This document shows, one piece after another, positions 54,062 through 61,800 of a DNA stretch of 64,000 nt; the stretch's first letter is position 1; every line of letters starts with the position of its first letter. The DNA is taken from contig NZ_CP026681.1 in NCBI RefSeq assembly GCF_002949735.1, positions 2,232,001 through 2,296,000 of the forward strand. Reading direction: 5' to 3'. The notes under the pieces were generated by a model, which did not search any database, was not told where the DNA came from, and saw nothing but the letters and a program-made list of their open reading frames with translations. The position numbers and the translations under genes are program-made. Source of the stretch: Nostoc sp. 'Peltigera membranacea cyanobiont' N6 (GTDB taxonomy: Bacteria > Cyanobacteriota > Cyanobacteriia > Cyanobacteriales > Nostocaceae).

Positions 54062-57000
54062 TTATATCTGGGTAATTAAGTGACGAGCAAGCAATGTAAT
54101 CGTTGGATAGTCAATCAGCCACTGGGGCATAATCTCTTGCTCCAACTGCTTCTCAAGCTTAATTGCCAATTGGGTTGCCGAAATGGAGTCTAATCCGTAG
54201 TTCTGGAAACTATAGTTGTAATCAATACTGCCTATCTTCAATACTTCCCTCACAGCCTTCTCGATCGCCTTGGCGATCGCTTCACCGTCTATTGCCAAGG
54301 GCACTGGCTGCCGTTGCAAGCAGTCGGTCAAAAGCTTGACTGTCGGGAAGTCAAGGAGCCACTGGGGTGGCACTTCTTTTTGAAGACGTTTTTCCAGGCG
54401 AATTGCGAGTTGGGTTGCCGAAATGGAATCTAGCCCATAATCTTGAAACTTCTTGTTATCATCGATTCCCTTGAGTTTCAGAACCTGAGTGGCAACCTCT
54501 CGAATCACGTCGATGGCGGGTGCGTCCGGCTGGTTTGGTTGGGAGTCATTTGCATTGAAGGCGATCGCTTCATGGCTGTCTTTGTCGAAAGCTTTGGCAG
54601 CAGTTTGCGGAAACAACAGACGGTAAATGCGTTGAATCAGTTGCGGATTGAGCCTTTTGATTTCTGACAAGCTGATGATATTTGTGACGCATTCTGGGGC
54701 AATGAATCCTTGCTTCTGAACCAGAGATTCCCACTGCTCGATCTGGTACTGGATGCTTGAAACCTCGGTCTGAGGGTTGCTTGCAGAGCGATCGCGTGCA
54801 AAAAGCAGTGTGGGAGCAGCCTCACCAAACTTTGTTGGGTCTAGCTCAGTATTCAGAACCCAGGCTGCTCCCTGCTGCTGAAGCGCAAGTTCAAATAAGT
54901 CCTTACCGACTTTGTTGGAATGGGTAAACAAGCCAATTTTATCAAGATTGTTCTGCATGGCTTTAAAGATACATGATGGTGCCCGTGCCGCCATTCCAGT
55001 TTCGTGCCAGTCCACCCAGGTGATTGACTTATAACCCCGTTTATGTAGTTGAGTGTTTTGATAAGCCATGAACCAGTCAACATAAGCATTTGCCAAGGCG
55101 TAGTCGCAACTTCCCTTTGCGAACCGAGGGATTAATCCCGTCAATGAAGAGAAGGCCACGAAGAAGTCGAGCGCGTCGTTCGCAAAAATGGTGGCAAGTG
55201 CTTCGAGTCCTGCTATTTTGGGTTCGATGACGGCAGCTATGCCAGCTAAATCTTTGGTTACGAAAGCGGGCTTTTTGAAGTCAGAAGTGATGCCAGCACT
55301 GTGAATCACACCGTTGATCGAACCAACGCGATCGCGAATTTCAGCAAAGAAGTCCGCTAACTGGTGAGGTTCGGTTAACGATCCCGTATATATGCTCAAA
55401 TGCTCAACCTGGCGATCTAGCGAGGCTAGCTTGCCAAGTTTCACCTTTAGGTGTTCGGAATATTGTTCGCCTTCGTCCCCCCATTTTGTTTTGGGTGGTA
55501 GCGGGTTCAGTCCCATCAAGACAAGTTTCCTCGCGCCTTTGGCTACGAGATAATCAGCTATTTCCAGCCCGATTCCTCCCGTTCCTCCACTGATAACGTA
55601 AACTCCGTCGCTACGAATCGAGAAATCTGCCCTTGATTCTGCAAGTTCAGCTTCCAAGTATGGGACGAACCGTTCTTGCTGGCGATAACAAATTTCTGTT
55701 TCTTCCAGGTTAGCGGTAAGCTCCTGAGTGAGTGCCTGTTCAAGCAACCCTGGATTACGGAGCATCGCTGCATCAATATCGATATGTCGAGATGCGACGT
55801 ATGCGTGTTCGGCACTAAGTACCTTAATCAGTCCGGCAAGTTTCGCTCCGGCAAGACTAATCGTATCTGAGCGGAAATGCTGCAAGCCCTTTGTGACATA
55901 TAATATGTCCAGATCGGAACTAACAGCTATCAGCTGTTGATAAAACGCTATTTTTCCTAGTGCATCGCGATCGCAATCCTTAGAACTTTGGTAGAGAGCG
56001 CTGAGATCGACAACGATGCGAATCCGCTCAAGTTGGGAAAGGATCGTCTTTGCACTTTCAAATCCGCAGGAGGAATCTCGAAAATCAAGTATTTGTGCTG
56101 ATATCTGACGATTTCGGTCACTGTCATTATTTGCACAGTAGACAATCGCAGCCCGTTGTTGATTGAATAAACATTGCCCCAAATCGGCGGTTTCTTCGTT
56201 TACCAAAATCAGCATCTCGCCCTGGAAAGACGAGGTTTCTGTTGGTCGAACAGCGCCTTGTTTCCACTTTTTCTGGATCGAATAGAGGCGCTTTGATTTC
56301 TCCCCAGACTCGACAGGCTGGTATTTAGCGCGACGCAAAACGAATCGTTCGACCCCATCGTAGCGTACCCATTCCAATCTCGGCTGTTCATCTAATGGGT
56401 TGCGGCTCAACCATTCCCGCAGGAGAAGCTGATACTTCTCTGCACAGGATGTACCCTGCTGCACACTAATGATTCGACAATTGTTAGAGAGCGATGTTGC
56501 GATCGCAACCGTCGCCGGATCGTTTTCTATATCTCCAAAACCTTCAGTATTGGCAGTTAGATAATATGTATCAAATAATTCTTGCTGGGATTTTAACCAT
56601 TCGCCAAGGATCTCAAAATAGTTGCTTGCGGTATCATCTTTAGATTCCACGGCAAGGACAACATTCAACGGTTGCCCAATGGAAATAGTGGCGAGTGCGT
56701 CGAAGCTAAGACATTGCAAGTTTAGCGATCGCTCCAGCCCAACGGAAGCCTCAATTTGTCTCAGAAGACTACAGATCCCTTCCTTGTCCTCGTTGTTGGC
56801 GTAGACGATGAGGATTTTTTGGTCTTGATAATCAGCAAAGCGATCGCTCCACGGAATGTTCTCTGGAAGTGCTTCGGGAGTCCACTCAAGTTGACTGGCT
56901 GAGTCGATACGATCGGCAAATTCTGATTTTTTGACTGATAAATCCGCGATCGCTCCTATCTCTTTGCCAATCCAGTAACGCTCTCTGGCAAATGGATAGG

Positions 57001-58800
57001 TTGGTAGGCGAATCCGCTTTGGCGCTGTTACACCAGTGGTATAAATCTGCGTCCAGTCAATAGATACGCCTCGCACCCATAGTTCCATTACCTTGGAGTA
57101 TTTTCGTTGAGACAACCAAGAATTAGTCATCGTCACAATGTCACCATCAGCAGCAAATTTTATAAAATCCGAGGAATCCGATCCAACCAAGCCACAATAG
57201 ATACCATCAAAACTCTTCAGGGGAGTAGATGTACTGCGATCAACAAAGCGGCGCAGTTTCTGCCCGACTTCAGTCAAGGTGTCAGCAACAAATCCTAGAC
57301 GGGCATCCATCGGTTCGCGCCCCACTTGTAATGTGTACGCAAGGTCACATAGCCGATATCCCAAAGCGGCTGGCTGTTCGCCAGGTTGCGTTTGTGATTC
57401 CAGGTGTTTTAGCAGTTGTTCTGCATATTCCCACAGGCGCTGTTCGTTCTTAGCGGAAAGTAGGATCGGATAAGGTTGAGCGGGTGCAACATCGGTGATA
57501 GCTGGATGTCCATCACTCCGATTAACATATTCCTCAATCACCATGTGTGCGTTCGTGCCGCTAAAGCCAAAACAGTTGATGGCAGCACGCCGAGGCTCTG
57601 CATCAACAATCCAGTCTGTACATTCCGTATTGATGTAAAACGGGGAGCTATCAAGATTGATGTGTTCGTTTAACGATTCATAGTTAATTGTCGGTGGGAG
57701 TTTTTTATTCCTGATGGCAAGCAACACTTTAATCAACCCAGCCACCCCTGCGGCGGTGGCGAGATGACCGATGTTGCTTTTGAGCGACCCGATCGCACAA
57801 AACTTTTCTTTATTGGTGAACTCACGAAAGGTTTCGCATAACGCTTCTACCTCAATCGGATCGCCGAGTCGCGTTCCTGTACCGTGTGCCTCAACCAGTT
57901 GAATGTCTGCTGGCTGAATCTGAAACCGTTGGTAGACTTCTTTCTGCAATCGCTGCTGTGACTGTCCGTTAGGTGCTGTAATTCCATTGGTCTTGCCGTC
58001 CTGATTGACCCCCCAGCCTCGAATCACACCGCAGATGTCATCACCGTCTTTTTCGGCATCGGCAAGGCGTTTGAGTAACACGACGCCCACGCCTTCGCCC
58101 GGTACAAAGCCATTAGCACGCCGATCGAAGGTGAAACATCTGCCATCGGGTGACAAGATACCAGCCTTGCTCATCATAATGTGCATTTCCGGCCCGGAGA
58201 GGACGTAGACTCCTCCAGCCAAGGCTGCATCGGAGTGACCCAGTACCAGACTGTCGCAGGCGTTAGCTATGGCAACTAGGGATGCAGAGCAGGCTGTGTC
58301 GATCGCCATACAAGGGCCCTGGAGGTTTAGGAAATAAGAGATCCTTGCCGGGAGCAGTGCCGCAGAAGAGCCTAGCAATCCGAGAGCGTTCAACTCATAT
58401 CGCTGCACAATCTTTCCATAGTCTCCCGTTTCGCAGCCGACAAATACGCCACACTTGCTGTCTGCAAAGGATTTGGGGTTATATCCCGCATCTTCAATGC
58501 ATTGCCAGCTAGTTTGGAGAAACAGCCTTTGCTGGGGGTCCATGAATTCCGCTTCCCGTGGGGAAATATGGAAAAAGAGGGGATCGAAGCGATCGATATC
58601 CTCCAGCGCACCCATCGACTTGCAGTATGTCTTGTTTGCCGCATTCCTGTCCGGGTCATAGAAATCAGCAAGGTTCCAGCGATCGCTTGCTATTTCCGAG
58701 ACACAGTTTTTGCCGTTGGCGATGTTCTCCCAGAACTCTTGTAAATTTTTCGCTTTGGGAAATTGACCTGCCATGCCGACAACGGCGATCGCGTCACTGC
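54062..58800 (-). other. Module 2: KS-KR-ACP-ACP
   Basis: KS has IDTACSASLVAIA, EAHGTGTRLGDP and NIGHLATAAG, all catalytic residues present. There is no DH: the long segment before the KR is the structural half of the KR. KR has ISGGTGGIGLEIADYL and CDYALANAYVD. Two near-identical ACPs follow (both YGLDSISATQLAI, Ser about 3190 and 3272). They look like a recent tandem duplication and lack the Trp of branching ACPs. The predicted unit is a hydroxyl, or an alpha-ketone reduction if the adjacent monooxygenase acts here. Confidence 0.85.
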
Positions 58801-61800
58801 TATAAGAATTTCTGTCGGCAGGGGTAGGCAGAGACTGCTTTGGTATTTCAGTAGTGCTGAGTAATGTCGGGGCGTTTAGTCCGTGCTGAGTGTCCAGTCG
58901 TACCCCATCCTTAAAACTAGGGGATTGAAGCAAGGATGTATTTTTTCTCATTTCTAACTCAGCACTTTTTTGGTGAGCGGCCTCTGTTGGGGGGGGAAGT
59001 GCCGCCGCAGCGTTGTGGGACTGCATTCTGGCAACGGTTTGCTCAATGTTGCGGGCAAAGTCGCTGAGTGTAGGATATTTGTAGACATCCGTTGCTGGCA
59101 ACGAAGATCCAAATAACTGATTTATCTTCCTCATCCACGTAACCGCAGTAATGGAATCCATCCCCATGTCAACAAACTTCGCCTCTTCGTCGATCTCGGT
59201 TGCTTCCATGAATAGTTCTTCCGCCAGAGATTCAATCAGAATATTCAGAATCGATGGCGATGAGGGTAACTCTCTGTTTAATGGCATCCGAGCAGGCGGA
59301 CAATTCTCAACGCGATCGCCAACGATCGTTGCTTCGAGAGTGGTTGTCTGCTCCTTGAAACCATTAAGGACGTTGCTAGACTGCTGCACGTAGTTGGCGA
59401 ATTCTCGCAGAGTTGGATAGCTGTAAACCTTCGTGGCGGGGAGAGATAGATCGAACTTGGCGTTGATGCGTTTGATCCACATGACCGCAGATATGGAATC
59501 TAGTCCCAGATCGACAAACTTTGCATCTTCGTCAATTTCATCGGGTTCTAAAAACAATTCCGCCGCGATCGTTTCTCTGAGTGTCTGGATAACGAGTTGG
59601 TTGGGTGAATCCACAGACTGCTCTTCCCAGTCCCCAATCCCTAGTTCAATGCCTTGATCGAACCGTTCCTGAATGTTTTTCAGCACCTGGGATTGCCCCA
59701 CAAATGTCTTCTCGTGCATTGCCAACTCTTGCGTGTGAACCTTGTCCAACAAATCCCTTAGCCCTGCGGTTGCCTGGTTTTTTCGCTGAATAAGCTCGTT
59801 TTGGGAAAACTTGGCGAGATGATGAGCCAGTTTCAGGGCATAACCAAGAACTTGGCTACGAGGAAGCACAGGCATTGAGATACCTCGCTCTTTTAACTCG
59901 GCTCCCTTGTATTCTCGTCCTCCGAACAGAATTTCACGACTTAAGTTTGGCCCCAAGCGTGCTGGAAAAATCAGCGTCGATCCCGCTCCAGGCGTAAAGC
60001 CGTATTGCATATAAGGAGTTTGATAGATGCTTTCTTCGCTGAATATGTTTACATCGCAGAACATCCCTAATGACCAACCGCCCCCGATCGCGTGACCCTG
60101 CATGGCGGCGATCGCAGGTAGATGACATCGCAGGGGCAGGCTGTGAATATCGTTGTCGGTAAATCGCGCCCTGCCGTTATATATGTCTTGCAAGCCGCTT
60201 TTTGTTCCACCACACGCGAAGTATTGGTTGTAACCAATAAGTACGACAACTTTATAAGTGGGCACACTTTCAATATGCTCGAACGCTTGAGTTAATCCTT
60301 CGCTAAAGGCGTTGGAGAACATATTTTTATTGGCTGTATCGGCAAGTGTAACCTGCACAACACCGTTCCCAAATGCATGCACGTGGACTACATCGCAATA
60401 CGTAGCCACTAAGGTCGGACTGGCAAGCCATTGGTCATTTTCCTCCACCATTCGTTTTAGATCCTGGTGGGTAAAGAATGGAACTGCCGACACGCCGCTC
60501 AACCCAATATTGCTATTGGCTGGAGATGGTAAATAGGTATGACGCACCAGGTTTTGGACGCTACGTGATAGCTGTTTTTTCAATTCAATCAGCGATCGCT
60601 GCGGTGACTGAGAAATTTGAACTGCGAAATCCCAGGCAAGATCGTCCAGCCGATCGTCGGCAGCAACCAGGCAGTCCAGACCCATTTCTACCAATGCCTG
60701 TCCGCTACACAGATGTGGCACTGCAAAAAATCGAGACGCGAATGATTTGCCAAATCGCTCCTCAACTATCGAGCGATCGCGATCGCTCAAACCACGGTGA
60801 CAAAACTGACCGCTTTCACGGAAGATGAGGAAATCACAGAGGCTGGCTAAGTTCCAACCCAATCCGCGAATATCACTTTTAAGTAACGCAATTAAAGGTA
60901 ATTCTAATTCCAGGAGAAAACCAATCAACGCCCGCATGACTGGCACATCGTCGTGAGTTATGCTGCCAGAAAACAGGCCGCGATCGTCAACCAGCAATAA
61001 AACACGCACCTCGTCGCTCAAGGCGAGCGATCGCATCTTATCTCTTAGCTCAGTACTGAGCTTGGAAGCATCTAAGGGGCGATCGGCGGCAGCGATCCTA
61101 ATTTCGACTATTCCCTGAAGCTTAGGGGAAAGACTGAGAAAAGAGGGCGTTACTTTGGTCTGCGGTGTCAGATCGGCTGGATTTCTCAGGCGAATCGGTT
61201 GTCGATTCCGGCGATTAACTCTGTCGCGCTGAACCTTGTCAGTGTCCACCAAAGTAATTAACTTCCTAGTTTTAGGTGAATCTACTGTCTGCTGTTGGTC
61301 GTTCAAATCAATGGCTTTGCTACTTTGTTCACCGCTTGCCGCCTGTGTATTTACTGGCGGAGTAATTTGGCTAGACTGGTTGTCTTCTAGTTCCAACCAA
61401 TACCGTTTTCTCTCAAAAGAATAGGTTGGCAGCGAAATTCGCCGGGGGTAAATGGTCGATGTGCGACGAAGCCTCGACCAATCAATATTTACGCCTTTGA
61501 CCCAGAGTTCAGCTAGACGAGCGTAACAGCCCTCTTCAGTCCAGGCTGTTATTTGTTTAAGCAAATCGGGGTCAGAATTCCACTTGAGAACTGTAGCTTT
61601 ATCTTTACCAGCTAGCCCTACATAGCAGTCATCAATATCGGATTTACCTTTAATAAAAGCATCAAGTTTGGCGATCGCATCGGATTGTGAGTATACGATT
61701 ATGGCAATCCGTGACTGTAGTGCCTCACGCCCCACTTGCAAGGTATAAGCTAGGTTCTGGAGATTCACCGCCCCTGCTTCTAGAAACTGATGCAGTTTAT

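Noticed and set aside
54062..54064. Cluster end or thioesterase at the 3' end of the upstream PKS gene
   Set aside because: The protein ends right after tandem ACPs and the following genes start within 12 and 2 bases, so the line continues.
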